Shown here piece after piece: positions 23,183 through 29,965 of a stretch of DNA of 64,000 nucleotides. Position 1 is the first letter of the stretch; the number at the start of each line of letters is the position of its first letter. The stretch comes from Leptotrichia sp. oral taxon 223 (GTDB lineage Bacteria; Fusobacteriota; Fusobacteriia; Fusobacteriales; Leptotrichiaceae). The stretch lies in assembly GCF_013394795.1 (NCBI RefSeq), contig NZ_JABXYU010000001.1:930001-994000 (forward strand), written 5' to 3'. The notes beneath the pieces are model-generated. The model was not told the origin of the DNA and searched no databases. It was given only the letters and a program-made list of their open reading frames with translations. A program made the position numbers and the translations under genes.

Positions 23183-23494
23183 ATGTCAAAGGTTACAAAA
23201 ATGATTACAGAAGTATTTAACGATAAGGAATTAGAAAAAAGAATTGAATATTCTCTGAATAACAGATATAGAGAATTCTATCCAAATGGATATGGGGTTT
23301 CAATCATTCCTGATATTGATAACTCCAGTTTTTACGAAGTTGCTGTGCTGAAAGGTACAGAAGACAACTTTGAATGGTGTGATGAAACACCTATCACCAA
23401 TGATGTTATCAAAGGCTTAACAATCCTAGAAGCTCACGAAATTGCAAAACAGATTTCAGAGCTTGAGGCGAACTTCTCTGGAACGTTGAATTGA
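23183..23494 (+). CDS. Early phage protein, hypothetical
   Basis: A 103-residue protein, MSKVTKMITEVFNDKELEKR at the start, with a beta-like middle (GYGVSIIPDIDNSSFYEVAV) and an acidic helical C-terminus. I chose ATG 23183, after AAGGAGATGATTGGA; ATG 23174 lies inside that ribosome site. Unknown family. Confidence 0.65.
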   Translation: MSKVTKMITEVFNDKELEKRIEYSLNNRYREFYPNGYGVSIIPDIDNSSFYEVAVLKGTEDNFEWCDETPITNDVIKGLTILEAHEIAKQISELEANFSGTLN

Positions 23495-23577
23495 TGTTTT
23501 ACCAAGCTCATTGTAAATATTGCAGTGGGTTTGGATAAGATATTAATTATCTTAAATAAATTTCGGGAGGAAAAATT

Positions 23578-23745
23578 ATGGATATTCAAAAAATTGTTGA
23601 AAAACGAAAAAGCAAATTCTTAGAAGATATGAGCTTTAACGAATTAAAAGAATATATTGAAACTTTGGAAAAAGCTATTTTCAACATTTCAAGTGTAAAA
23701 CAATCGCTTGAACTTGTCGATGAATTACAAAAATTAATTAAATAA
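23578..23745 (+). CDS. Small helical early protein
   Basis: A 55-residue helical protein (MDIQKIVEKRKSKFLEDMSF, then ELKEYIETLEKAIFNISSVK). ATG 23578 has GGGAGGAAAAATT upstream. It is the last gene before an unusual inverted-repeat region at 23752-24132. No family recognised. Confidence 0.6.
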   Translation: MDIQKIVEKRKSKFLEDMSFNELKEYIETLEKAIFNISSVKQSLELVDELQKLIK

Positions 23746-23751
23746 TATAAC

Positions 23752-23947
23752 GTGGGCTTATTAACTAATTTTATAAATACATTACTGCTTTAGCAAATAA
23801 TTCGTTATAAGCTGTTTGCAGATCTTCAGACGAAGAAAGCACTCTTAAATTTTCAATTTCGAGAGACAAAACAAATATTTCGTCTGCTGGATTATTAAGA
23901 ATTTTTATATCAACATTTGATATTTCTTTCTTTTCAATAAGCCCACA
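23752..23947 (-). other. Inverted-repeat segment with a start-less leftward reading frame
   Basis: GTGGGCTTATT (23752-23762) and AATAAGCCCAC (23936-23946) are perfect 11-base inverted repeats. Between them, a leftward frame is open from 23947 to a stop at 23771 and reads like a real protein (DIKILNNPADEIFVLSLEI, then LQTAYNELFAKAVMYL), but it has no ATG, GTG or TTG start near its beginning and no ribosome site. It is probably a gene remnant. Confidence 0.35.
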
Positions 23948-23976
23948 CTATATTGTAACTTAAATAACCCAAAGTG

Positions 23977-24132
23977 TTAATTTAATCGTGCTATCTATTA
24001 CCCTGCATATCGTACACACAGTACACTACTTGAGGTATGCAGAAAAAAACTGGTATTTTTCATTACCAGCTCCTTTCCTAGTTTATTAATTTTTATATAT
24101 TTCTTTACAGATAGATAGCACAATTAAGTTAA
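23977..24132 (+). repeat. 156-bp inverted-repeat element, possible structured RNA or MITE
   Basis: The 22-base ends (23977-23998 and 24111-24132) match as inverted repeats at 20 of 22 positions. Inside are two more hairpins: CTGCATA (24003-24009) with TATGCAG (24036-24042), itself holding GTAC/GTAC, and CTGGTA (24050-24055) with TACCAG (24064-24069). As RNA this would be a branched structure upstream of the methyltransferase gene; as DNA it resembles a miniature inverted-repeat element. Both ends begin with TTAA. No gene is seen in it. Confidence 0.6.
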
Positions 24133-24165
24133 TACAAAAATTTAAAATTTTATTTTAGGAGGAAT

Positions 24166-24963
24166 ATGGATAATAAAAATAAATATGTCAAGAAAATAAA
24201 ATGCGAGTTATTTAACGATAACTTTCAGAACTACAAAAAGTATCACATACCTAAAAAAGCGCAGCTTGTAATTGCAGATATTCCTTACAATTTGGGGAAC
24301 AATGCCTTTGCAAGCAGTCCAGAATGGTATGTGGATGGCGACAACAGAAAAGGCGAAAGCAAAAAGGCAAACTCAAGTTTTTTCAAGACTGATGTAAACT
24401 TCAACCTTGCCGAATATATGCACTTCTGCTCAAAACTATTAATAAAAGAGCCGAAAGAAAAAGGCAAAGCACCAGCAATGATAATATTCTGTGCATTCCA
24501 GCAAATTGAAACATTAGTGAAGTACGCTAAAAAGCACGGATTTAATAATTATTATCCACTAGTTTTCATAAAACATAGCAGCTCACAAGTGTTAAAAGCT
24601 AATATGAAAATAGTAGGGGCGACAGAATATGCTTTAGTATTTTACAGGGATAAATTACCGAAATTCAATAACAATGGCAAAATGATTAAGAACTGGTTTG
24701 AGTGGAAGCCGGATTCAAAATCAATATATCCAAAAGTGCACCCAACACAAAAGCCGATAAACTTGTTAAAAACATTAATAAGAATATTTACAGATCCTGG
24801 AGATACTGTAATTGATCCAGTCGCCGGAAGTGGAAGCACATTAAGAGCAGCGAGAGAACTGAATAGAAATAGCTACGGATTTGAAGTAGAAAAAGAGTTT
24901 TATAAAAAAGCAACTACAGAAATGTTAAGAGAGGACGAATTAAAGCAATTAAATTTATTTTAG
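24166..24963 (+). CDS. DNA amino-methyltransferase, beta class (N6-A or N4-C)
   Basis: A 265-residue methyltransferase. Motif IV is ADIPYNLGNN near residue 38 (the usual DPPY appears as DIPY), and motif I is DPVAGSGSTLRAA near the end, so motif order (IV first, I last) is that of the beta class. HPTQKPINLLKTLI lies just before motif I, as normal. No restriction partner is present, so it probably protects phage DNA or regulates. The start follows AGGAGGAAT. An inverted-repeat element lies 33 bases upstream. Confidence 0.9.
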   Translation: MDNKNKYVKKIKCELFNDNFQNYKKYHIPKKAQLVIADIPYNLGNNAFASSPEWYVDGDNRKGESKKANSSFFKTDVNFNLAEYMHFCSKLLIKEPKEKGKAPAMIIFCAFQQIETLVKYAKKHGFNNYYPLVFIKHSSSQVLKANMKIVGATEYALVFYRDKLPKFNNNGKMIKNWFEWKPDSKSIYPKVHPTQKPINLLKTLIRIFTDPGDTVIDPVAGSGSTLRAARELNRNSYGFEVEKEFYKKATTEMLREDELKQLNLF

Positions 24964-24976
24964 GAGGATGATTGAA

Positions 24977-25215
24977 ATGGACGAAAAAATAACAAAAGAA
25001 TTGAACAGCTTGGAATCAGCTGAATTAATACAGATTGCAAAAAAGTAAAATCAATTTTCAGAAAATATTATTCTGTTGAGTCTTATACACTTGACAGGAA
25101 TAAAAGAATATTAGAGCTGGAAACAAAAGGTAGAAATATAATCAAAGTTAAATTTAAAAAGGTAACAAATAAAAATAAATTTAAAATAGTAAATTATGAA
25201 ATTAAGGAGGAATAA
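24977..25215 (+). CDS. Small early gene joined by a -1 frameshift at A-AAA-AAG
   Basis: The zero frame encodes 23 residues (MDEKITKELNSLESAELIQI...KK) and stops at TAA 25046. The heptamer A-AAA-AAG (25039-25045), in correct phase for -1 slippage, comes directly before the stop. The -1 frame continues 56 codons, VKSIFRKYYSVESYTLD... to TAA 25213-25215, giving about 79 residues. The ribosome site of the next gene lies at the end of this second frame. Either a programmed frameshift or a one-base indel in a homopolymer explains this. Function unknown. Confidence 0.55.
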
Positions 25216-25352
25216 TGACAATAAGAGAACAGCTTGAAGCTGAAATGGATCAAGAAGAAATTAAGGAACTGGAGGAAAACAGCATTGATGACAACAAAGG
25301 ATATGATGAAATGGATGATTTTGATACTGACATCAATTTGGATTCAGATTGA
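25215..25352 (+). CDS. Small acidic early protein
   Basis: A 45-residue, extremely acidic protein: MTIREQLEAEMDQEEIKELE, then a tail rich in aspartate (YDEMDDFDTDINLDSD). ATG 25215 overlaps the stop of the frameshifted gene by one base and follows AAGGAGG. It could act as a DNA mimic, though that is only suggested by charge. Another gene begins inside it in a different frame. Confidence 0.6.
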   Translation: MTIREQLEAEMDQEEIKELEENSIDDNKGYDEMDDFDTDINLDSD

Positions 25353-25485
25353 AGCAATCAGAGTTAAAGGGCATTGGATAGCAGGAGGTAATATAGCTTT
25401 TCCGTTTTTAATGGCATTGCTATTATGGTATGTGCCAAACAGAATTAGAGATTTTAAGGATATTTTAAAACCAAGAAAGGATTGA
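25288..25485 (+). CDS. Small membrane protein overlapping the acidic gene
   Basis: About 65 residues, with hydrophobic segments MILILTSIWIQIEAI and GGNIAFPFLMALLLWYVP and a basic tail. It begins inside the preceding gene in the +1 frame. Starts at ATG 25288 or 25303 are both possible; neither has an ideal ribosome site. The C-terminal half beyond 25352 is free of overlap and clearly coding-like. Confidence 0.5.
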   Translation: MTTKDMMKWMILILTSIWIQIEAIRVKGHWIAGGNIAFPFLMALLLWYVPNRIRDFKDILKPRKD

Positions 25486-25491
25486 TTTAAA

Positions 25492-25647
25492 ATGTTTGAT
25501 GATTATATAAAAAAGCAAAATGCAAGTCTTAACTTTTTTAAGAACGCTGTTAAGAGTTTGCAGGAACTTAACAAGGAATTGAAACAAGACAATGATAAAT
25601 GGGAGGAAAAGAACGATGAATATTTACGAAAAATTACAAAAGGCTAG
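25492..25647 (+). CDS. Small helical early protein
   Basis: A 51-residue charged helical protein (MFDDYIKKQNASLNFFKNAV, then LQELNKELKQDNDKWEEKN). Its end overlaps the start of the ERF gene by 32 bases in a different frame, and the ERF ribosome site lies inside it. Its own ribosome site is weak (GGATTGATTTAAA). Similar short proteins precede phage recombinases. Confidence 0.55.
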   Translation: MFDDYIKKQNASLNFFKNAVKSLQELNKELKQDNDKWEEKNDEYLRKITKG

Positions 25648-26209
25648 AGTTGAATTGCAAAGTTTAGGATTAAAAATGGGAGGATATAATAAATTTGTTG
25701 ACTTTAAATATTTTGAACTAAAAGACTTCTTGCCAAAAGTGAATGAAATATTTGAAAACTTAAAACTTTTTTCAAAATTTGATTTGCTAGAAAACGAAGG
25801 TGTATTAACTGTAATTAATACAGAGAAAACAGACGAAACAATCACTTTTGTAACTCCAAAGGCTGAAATAGTTTTAAAAGGACAGAATGGATTACAAATG
25901 ATAGGAAGTACACACACTTATTTAAAACGTTACTGTTATCTAAACGCTTTAGAAATAGTGGAAGACGATATGATTAATGCAACAATTGACAAAGATAAGC
26001 AACAAAATAAACCTAAAGAATATTTGACAGAAGAGGAGAAAATCCAAAAAGCAGTTAAATATATAAATGAACATTTAAAAGGAAATGAAAAAGAAATAGA
26101 CAAATATTTACTCGCTAATTCGACAGACAATTTAAGCAAAGTTCCAATTAAAGATTTAGAAAAATTATGTAACTATATAAAAAACAATAAGCAAAAGAAA
26201 GGAGCATAG
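25616..26209 (+). CDS. erf: ERF-family single-strand annealing recombinase
   Basis: A protein of about 197 residues promoting strand annealing in phage recombination. The ERF core is visible: LGLKMGGYNKFVDFKYFELK, PKVNEIFENLKLFSKF, then GLQMIGSTHTYLKRYCYLNA and IVEDD. ERF domain length is about 140, and the remaining C-terminus is charged. ATG 25616 follows GGGAGGAAAAGAACG. It is next to SSB and the Gp157-like gene, the standard recombination cassette. Confidence 0.85.
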   Translation: MNIYEKLQKARVELQSLGLKMGGYNKFVDFKYFELKDFLPKVNEIFENLKLFSKFDLLENEGVLTVINTEKTDETITFVTPKAEIVLKGQNGLQMIGSTHTYLKRYCYLNALEIVEDDMINATIDKDKQQNKPKEYLTEEEKIQKAVKYINEHLKGNEKEIDKYLLANSTDNLSKVPIKDLEKLCNYIKNNKQKKGA

Positions 26210-26212
26210 ATT

Positions 26213-26578
26213 ATGAATATAGCAATATTAATGGGAAGACTAACACGAGATCCTGAATTAAAATACACAACAGGAGGGAAAGCATATGCCAATTTCACGT
26301 TAGCTGTACAGAAAACAAGAGATGAAGCTGAATTTATCGACTGTGTGGCTTGGGAAAAGACGGCTGAGAATATAGCTGAATATTTTAGAAAAGGCAACAG
26401 AATATTGATACAGGGACGTCTGAATGTAAGCAGTTACGAACAGAACGGAGAAAAAAGGAAATTTACAAGAGTTTTAGTGAATAGTTTTGAATTTGTTGAT
26501 AGTAAAAATTCTGGAAACAGTCAAAACAGCAACAGAAATAATTATGATTCTGATGAGGACGAAGGATTTCCTTTTTGA
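26213..26578 (+). CDS. ssb: Single-stranded DNA-binding protein
   Basis: A 121-residue SSB. The OB-fold covers residues 1-100: MNIAILMGRLTRDPELKYT, YANFTLAVQKTRDE, IDCVAWEKTAENIAEYFRKG, then ILIQGRLNVSSYEQNGEKR. A short asparagine/serine linker leads to the acidic tip DEDEGFPF, the protein-interaction tail. It is shorter than host SSB, as usual for phage. The start follows AAAGGAGCATAGATT, close after erf. Confidence 0.95.
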   Translation: MNIAILMGRLTRDPELKYTTGGKAYANFTLAVQKTRDEAEFIDCVAWEKTAENIAEYFRKGNRILIQGRLNVSSYEQNGEKRKFTRVLVNSFEFVDSKNSGNSQNSNRNNYDSDEDEGFPF

Positions 26579-26642
26579 TAAAAAATAATTGTAGAAAAAT
26601 ATAAAACAAAAAAATATTAAAAATGAGATAGGAGAAAATAAA

Positions 26643-27242
26643 ATGAGTAAAGAATTAAATTTATATCCGTTGAGTGCAGCAGGAAAAAATATTGAAAGAG
26701 CATTTTTAGAAGACGAAATTGACGAGCAGACATTAAAAGATACAAGAGAGATGTTGGTAACGGAAATTGAGGACGAAGGAGAGGCAATTGTTCAAATTTA
26801 TAATAAATTTATAAATTATCTAGGACAAGGAACAGGAGAAAACAAGATTGTTGGAGCAATTGACAAGGAAATTGAAAGGCTGAAAAATTTAAAACAATTT
26901 TATATAAAAGGGTTTGAAAGATTTTCAAAAAATGTCGTCGACGTAATGCGAAGCTGTGGGATTGAATCAGGACAGTCGAATGGAGTACAAACAGAAAGCG
27001 GAAGAATAATTTTTTTAAGAAAAAGTACCAGGGAAATAAAACCAAATCCAGAGGATGTGCCTAGCGAATATCAAATATATAAATTTAAGCCTTTTCAGCT
27101 TAGTTTTGAAGAATATTCCCAACTGCCTGATAACTTAAAGAAAAAATTGCAAATAAGTGAAGTGAGCATTGATAAAAATCCTTTTCAGGAAGTGTTTGGG
27201 GATTTTGAAAAAGAAGAATGTTATAAATTAAAAATAAAATAA
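26643..27242 (+). CDS. Gp157-like phage protein
   Basis: A 199-residue protein resembling the siphovirus Gp157 family: a helical N-terminus (GKNIERAFLEDEIDEQTLKD), a long helix with ENKIVGAIDKEIERLKNLKQ, and a beta segment with SGRIIFLRKSTREIKPNPE. Members occur in phage recombination cassettes with SSB and annealing proteins, as here. The biochemical role is not well established. ATG 26643 follows AGGAGAAAATAAA. Confidence 0.75.
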   Translation: MSKELNLYPLSAAGKNIERAFLEDEIDEQTLKDTREMLVTEIEDEGEAIVQIYNKFINYLGQGTGENKIVGAIDKEIERLKNLKQFYIKGFERFSKNVVDVMRSCGIESGQSNGVQTESGRIIFLRKSTREIKPNPEDVPSEYQIYKFKPFQLSFEEYSQLPDNLKKKLQISEVSIDKNPFQEVFGDFEKEECYKLKIK

Positions 27243-27254
27243 GGGAGAATAAAA

Positions 27255-27764
27255 ATGGAAAGAGAAAGTGTGTTAAAAATAGAATTTAAGCCTGTTTGGG
27301 ATAAATGGGCTTGGAAAATTACAAAACAGAACGAAGAAATATTGAGAAGAAATGAATTCATAGATAAAGAATTGAATGTTGAATCTTTTCGTTCTCCAGA
27401 ATTTTATACAATTCAGGATAAATTATTTATAAGAGGTTCTTCTAAAAAAGAAGATGAGGATATTCAGTTTTGTACATCAGAAGAAAAAGAATTAATAGAA
27501 GAAAAAGTAAGAGCGATAAACGAAAAATACGGTATTAAGAAACGTTGGAGAGCTGAAAAAAGCGGAAAACAATTGATAAAGTACGCCGAAATACACAAAA
27601 TTAAAATTGAAAATGAAATAAGATATATAGCAAAAATGTATATTGAAAGAGAAGAAATAGAAGATGAGAGTTTCAGCAGTCCAACTTTTGAAGAGACTGC
27701 TAAACACGTTTTGAAAGATTGTGTTATATCAAGTTATGTTGATATGACGGAAATGGAGGAATAG
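27255..27764 (+). CDS. Hypothetical early phage protein
   Basis: A 169-residue charged protein beginning MERESVLKIEFKPVWDKWAW, with EEKELIEEKVRAINEKYGIK and an acidic tail. It follows the Gp157-like gene by 12 bases (ribosome site AAGGGAGAATAAAA) and lies in the same operon. No known domain seen; helical and probably soluble. Confidence 0.65.
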   Translation: MERESVLKIEFKPVWDKWAWKITKQNEEILRRNEFIDKELNVESFRSPEFYTIQDKLFIRGSSKKEDEDIQFCTSEEKELIEEKVRAINEKYGIKKRWRAEKSGKQLIKYAEIHKIKIENEIRYIAKMYIEREEIEDESFSSPTFEETAKHVLKDCVISSYVDMTEMEE

Positions 27765-27766
27765 TG

Positions 27767-27838
27767 ATGAAAAACAAAGAAGAAATATTAAAACTATTAT
27801 ACAAAATCAAAGCAGAACAGGACAAAAGGAGAGCATAG
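27767..27838 (+). CDS. Tiny ORF before the integrase
   Basis: A 23-codon frame, MKNKEEILKLLYKIKAEQDK...RRA, starting two bases after the preceding stop and ending directly at the integrase ATG. GGAGG (27757-27761) precedes it. It contains the integrase ribosome site AAAGGAGAGC, so it may be a translated leader coupling integrase to the early operon. Confidence 0.4.
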   Translation: MKNKEEILKLLYKIKAEQDKRRA

Positions 27839-29194
27839 ATGAAAGCGATTATATATGCAAGAGTTAGTACAGAAATGCAAGAAGAGGGGCGTTCACTTGA
27901 GTTCCAGATAAAAAAATGTGAAGACTTTTGTAAAATGAGCGGTTATAAGTTAAAAGAAGTTATACAGGACGTAGAAAGCGGAGGTAATGACAACCGTGAG
28001 GGCTTTCTTAAATTACAGCAGGAAATCAAAAAGAAATCATTTGATGTACTTGTAGTTTATGAGAGTTCCCGTATCTCCCGTATAACTTTAACTATGCTGA
28101 ATTTTGTTTTAGAATTACAAAAAAGCAATATAAAGTTTGTATCTATTTCACAATCTGAAATAAACACAACAACCCCTACCGGTATGTTATTCTTTCAAAT
28201 ATTTGCCGTGCTAGCAGATTACGAAAGAAAACAAATATCAATGAGGGTAAAATCAAATAAATGGGCTAGAGCTAAAGCTGGAATATGGCAAGGTGGAAAT
28301 ATTCCAATTGGCTATAAAAAAGACGAACACAATAATATTGTAATAGATCCTGAAACTTCTGAAGATGTAATAAGTATTTTCAATACATACTTAAATACTA
28401 AAAGTTTGTCCGAAACTGCAAATATCTTTAATAGAAATATATCATCCATTAAATGGATTCTACAAAATGAGTTTTATATCGGCAATCTTATGTATGGTAG
28501 AAAAGAAAACAATATTAATACTGGAGAAGTTAAGATAAACAAAGAAATAACAATATTCAAAGGAAATCACGAAGCATTAATAAGCGAAGAAGTGTTTAGG
28601 GAAGCGCAACGGCAAATGTTATTTAAGCAACGTGTAATACGCAAAGAAGGCAAATTTTTATTCACAGGCATATTAGAGTGTACCTGTGGCGGTAAAATGT
28701 TTAAAAATGGCGTTAATTACAGATGTGATAAATGTAAAAAGGCAATCTCTATGAAAAAGGCTGAAAAATTTATAATACATAAACTGTTAAATTTAAAAGA
28801 ATTAGAATTTTTAAATGAAAAGCCTAATTTAGAAAAGTATAAAAAAGATAGAGAAAATATAGACAAGCAAATCAAAAAAATAGATAGAGAAAGAACTAAG
28901 TATTTAGAATTATTTACTAAAGAATTGATAAATGAATTTGAATTAAATGATAAACTTGAGGAACTGAAAAATAGAAAACGAGTATTTGAAGATTCCTTGA
29001 ATGATATTGATAGAATAATAAAAGATAAAACAATAAGCGAAGAAAAATTGGACAATATAAAAATCTTAAAAGAAGTGTTAGAAAATATGGATGAAACAGA
29101 TAGATATAATTTGTTTTTGATGTTCAGAATGCTAATAAAAAGGGTGAAAATAAAAAAATATCAACCTTTAGAAGTGCTGATATTACTGAACTAA
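27839..29194 (+). CDS. int: Large serine integrase
   Basis: A 451-residue site-specific recombinase. The catalytic domain holds the nucleophile serine in YARVSTEMQEEGRSLEFQ, with VVYESSRISRITLTMLNF supplying arginines and RKQISMRVKSN ending it. A recombinase domain follows around GGNIPIGYKKDEHN. The zinc ribbon is CTCGGKMFKNGVNYRCDKC, and a long coiled coil occupies residues 320-410, the direction-control element of large serine integrases. It is the last phage gene, ending 25 bases before tRNA-Leu. Length is typical (450-500). Confidence 0.95.
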   Translation: MKAIIYARVSTEMQEEGRSLEFQIKKCEDFCKMSGYKLKEVIQDVESGGNDNREGFLKLQQEIKKKSFDVLVVYESSRISRITLTMLNFVLELQKSNIKFVSISQSEINTTTPTGMLFFQIFAVLADYERKQISMRVKSNKWARAKAGIWQGGNIPIGYKKDEHNNIVIDPETSEDVISIFNTYLNTKSLSETANIFNRNISSIKWILQNEFYIGNLMYGRKENNINTGEVKINKEITIFKGNHEALISEEVFREAQRQMLFKQRVIRKEGKFLFTGILECTCGGKMFKNGVNYRCDKCKKAISMKKAEKFIIHKLLNLKELEFLNEKPNLEKYKKDRENIDKQIKKIDRERTKYLELFTKELINEFELNDKLEELKNRKRVFEDSLNDIDRIIKDKTISEEKLDNIKILKEVLENMDETDRYNLFLMFRMLIKRVKIKKYQPLEVLILLN

Positions 29195-29222
29195 TCCACC
29201 ATTTCGTGTGGGCTTTTATGGT
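29195..29222. other. Probable right boundary of the prophage (att region)
   Basis: The integrase stop is at 29194 and chromosomal tRNA-Leu begins with its 3' CCA at 29219. The crossover must be in or near this short stretch. CCAC-cattttcgt-like pairing with GTGG and GCTTTT gives a weak hairpin, possibly an integrase terminator. The left att copy is outside the window, so the core cannot be defined. Confidence 0.45.
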
Positions 29223-29302
29223 GCGAAAGGTGGGACTCGAACCCACATGTCGAAGACGCTAGATCCTAAGTCTAGTGCGTATACCAATTTCGCCACTCTC
29301 GC
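29219..29302 (-). tRNA. tRNA-Leu (anticodon TAG)
   Basis: Minus strand: acceptor GCGAGAG pairs with CTTTCGC, CCA is encoded, the anticodon stem-loop is CTAGA-ctTAGga-TCTAG, and a variable arm is present as for leucine. T-loop GGTTCGAGTCCC. It is the last of five tRNAs on this strand and abuts the prophage. Confidence 0.95.
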
Positions 29303-29324
29303 AAATTTATATTAAATTTTCAAA

Positions 29325-29400
29325 TGGTGAGCCATACTGGGATCGAACCAGTGACACCTTGATTAAAAGTCAAGTGCTCTACCGACTGAGCTAATGGCTC
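29325..29400 (-). tRNA. tRNA-Lys (anticodon TTT)
   Basis: Acceptor GAGCCAT, D-arm TAGCTCAGTCGGTAGAGCA, anticodon loop around TTT, T-arm CTGGTTCGATCCCAG and encoded CCA are all intact on the minus strand. Confidence 0.96.
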
Positions 29401-29402
29401 AA

Positions 29403-29479
29403 TGGGGTGACCGACGGGATTTGAACCCGCGACAACCAGTGCCACAAACTGGCGCTCTACCAACTGAACTACGGTCACC
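29403..29479 (-). tRNA. tRNA-His (anticodon GTG)
   Basis: Acceptor GGTGACC/GGTCACC, anticodon stem-loop CCAGTTTGTGGCACTGG, T-arm GCGGGTTCAAATCCCG and CCA are intact. It is three bases from tRNA-Lys. Confidence 0.95.
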
Positions 29480-29514
29480 ATATATCTATAAAAAATTTAT
29501 CCTTATAAATAAAA

Positions 29515-29590
29515 TGGAGCGGGAGACGAGGGTCGAACTCGCGACATTCAGCTTGGAAGGCTGACGCTCTACCAACTGAGCTACTCCCGC
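29515..29590 (-). tRNA. tRNA-Gly (anticodon TCC)
   Basis: Acceptor GCGGGAG/CTCCCGC, D-arm TAGCTCAGTTGGTAGAGCG, anticodon loop CTTCCAA, T-arm GCGAGTTCGACCCTCG, encoded CCA. Confidence 0.96.
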
Positions 29591-29602
29591 AAAATCTATA
29601 AA

Positions 29603-29679
29603 TGGTCGGTGTAGTAGGATTTGAACCTACGACCCCCTGCTCCCAAGGCAGGTGCGCTACCGAACTGCGCTATACACCG
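29603..29679 (-). tRNA. tRNA-Pro (anticodon TGG)
   Basis: Acceptor CGGTGTA/TACACCG, anticodon loop CTTGGGA in stem CCTGC/GCAGG, T-arm GTAGGTTCAAATCCTAC, encoded CCA. First tRNA of the cluster after the promoter at 29726-29754. Confidence 0.96.
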
Positions 29680-29725
29680 TTCTAAAGAACAATTTTTATC
29701 TTTCAATTACTCTCAGACAAGAAAT

Positions 29726-29754
29726 ATAATATCATAAATCAAAATAAATGTCAA
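29726..29754 (-). promoter_or_regulatory. Promoter of the tRNA cluster
   Basis: Minus strand TTGACA (29749-29754), 17-base spacer, TATTAT (29726-29731), about 45 bases before tRNA-Pro. A near-consensus promoter as expected for stable RNA genes. Confidence 0.85.
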
Positions 29755-29840
29755 CACTTTTTTTCCGATAATTTCAATTTTTCTTGGATTTTTGCCCAAA
29801 TACAGTCTTTTGGTTTTGTTTATACATATTTTCAGCTAAA

Positions 29841-29866
29841 ATAAGGGTATATTAAACATACCCCTA
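29841..29866 (-). terminator. Terminator after rho
   Basis: Minus strand GGGTAT-gtttaat-ATACCC followed by TTATTTTA, 100 bases beyond the rho stop. It closes the miaB-rho operon. The stem is short but G/C-containing. Confidence 0.65.
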
Positions 29867-29965
29867 TTTGTCTTATTATTTTTTTACTAATTTAAAATAT
29901 TCTTAAGTAAACAGCAATCCTGCCTCATTTTTTATATTTCCAAGCATTTTTCACCCATTTATATT

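Noticed and set aside
29206-29230. GTGTGGGCTTTTA as att core shared with 23934-23947
   Set aside because: The second copy lies inside the prophage and the match is short; it cannot be the other att site.
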